This document shows, one piece after another, positions 63,901 through 64,000 of a DNA stretch of 64,000 nt. Under the pieces are notes generated by a model that had not been told where the DNA came from, searched no databases, and saw only the letters and a program-made list of their open reading frames with translations. Source of the stretch: Amphirosellinia nigrospora. Taxonomy: Eukaryota > Ascomycota > Sordariomycetes > Xylariales > Xylariaceae. Each line of letters starts with the position of its first letter. The stretch's first letter is position 1. A program made the translations under genes and the position numbers. The DNA lies in the NCBI GenBank assembly GCA_004123355.1, contig SCHM01000001.1, forward strand, positions 10,550,193-10,614,192, in the 5' to 3' direction.

Positions 63901-64000
63901 CTCCAAGACCCTGATTTTAAGTTGTCTGGGCATGCATTCGCCAGACAGCAGATAAGGTGAAGGTCGAATCCTTTTTTCCCTGTCATCTCAGTTCAGATCA
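60988..64000. other. Gene-poor end of window, no gene seen
   Basis: About 3 kb. A TACCTAGGTAGGTTAGGGTT motif lies near 61191. ORFs of 133 codons (62193-62594, minus) and 80 codons (62585-62827, plus) start with non-ATG codons and show no motif. No tRNA was found on inspection of GGTTCGA-like words. Confidence 0.45.

Overview
This is a 64-kb piece of nuclear DNA from a filamentous ascomycete (Pezizomycotina). The evidence is short 48-146 bp GT...AG introns with CTAAC/CTTAC-like branch sites, fungal-only families (DUF3433, Pth11-like receptor, UstYa, DUF7580, fungal GT31-like, Zn2Cys6), and a strongly AT-rich island that looks like RIP (repeat-induced point mutation). I cannot fix the class; Sordariomycetes or Leotiomycetes is a guess from gene style and from repeated TAGGTACCTA-like intergenic motifs.

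Layout. 1-1.4 kb: 3' part of fimbrin (+). 2.6-3.9 kb: Pth11/rhodopsin-domain receptor (-). 5.2-7.1 kb: a possible tiny secreted protein (-) divergent from a UstYa/DUF3328 oxidase (+). 7.2-8.6 kb: RIP-like AT-rich island with decayed tandem repeats. 9.7-11.2 kb: FAD monooxygenase (+). 12.43-12.60 kb: foldback element with perfect 59-bp arms. 13.2-14.2 kb and 28.3-29.3 kb: two paralogous single-pass membrane proteins (-). 15.8-18.0 kb: a regulator that joins C2H2-like fingers, a Zn2Cys6 cluster and a bZIP (-), divergent from a DUF7580 protein at 18.4-20.3 kb (+). 21.2-23.2 kb: sulfatase (-), divergent from an MFS sugar-type transporter at 23.6-25.6 kb (+). 26.0-26.7 kb: gamma-glutamylcyclotransferase-like protein (+). 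30.5-32.1 kb: GT31-like glycosyltransferase (+). 34.7-38.0 kb: large DUF3433 membrane protein (-). 39.6-41.2 kb: ubiquitin-like-domain protein (-). 43.6-45.4 kb: C2H2 transcription factor (-). From 45.4 kb on the window is gene-poor: an intron-containing tRNA-Thr(UGU) with a degenerate tandem copy (50.4-50.7 kb), a broken alpha/beta hydrolase (54.5-55.5 kb), unidentified coding debris (56.4-57.8 kb) and an AP-1-type bZIP (60.1-61.0 kb).

How genes may work together (inference). The divergent pairs are the likely functional units: sulfatase + transporter (release and uptake of a sulfated nutrient), finger/Zn2Cys6/bZIP regulator + DUF7580 protein (both with helical N-termini seen in fungal NLR-like signalling proteins), and small secreted peptide + UstYa oxidase (possible peptide natural product). 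No complete biosynthetic cluster is visible.

Quality caveat. Fourteen of the seventeen better-supported genes contain one to four single-base frame breaks, 22 in all, 19 of them an apparently missing base and most at homopolymers. In every gene the total length becomes a multiple of three when the breaks are counted. This looks more like uncorrected sequencing indels than 14 independent pseudogenes, so these genes are called CDS with the break noted.
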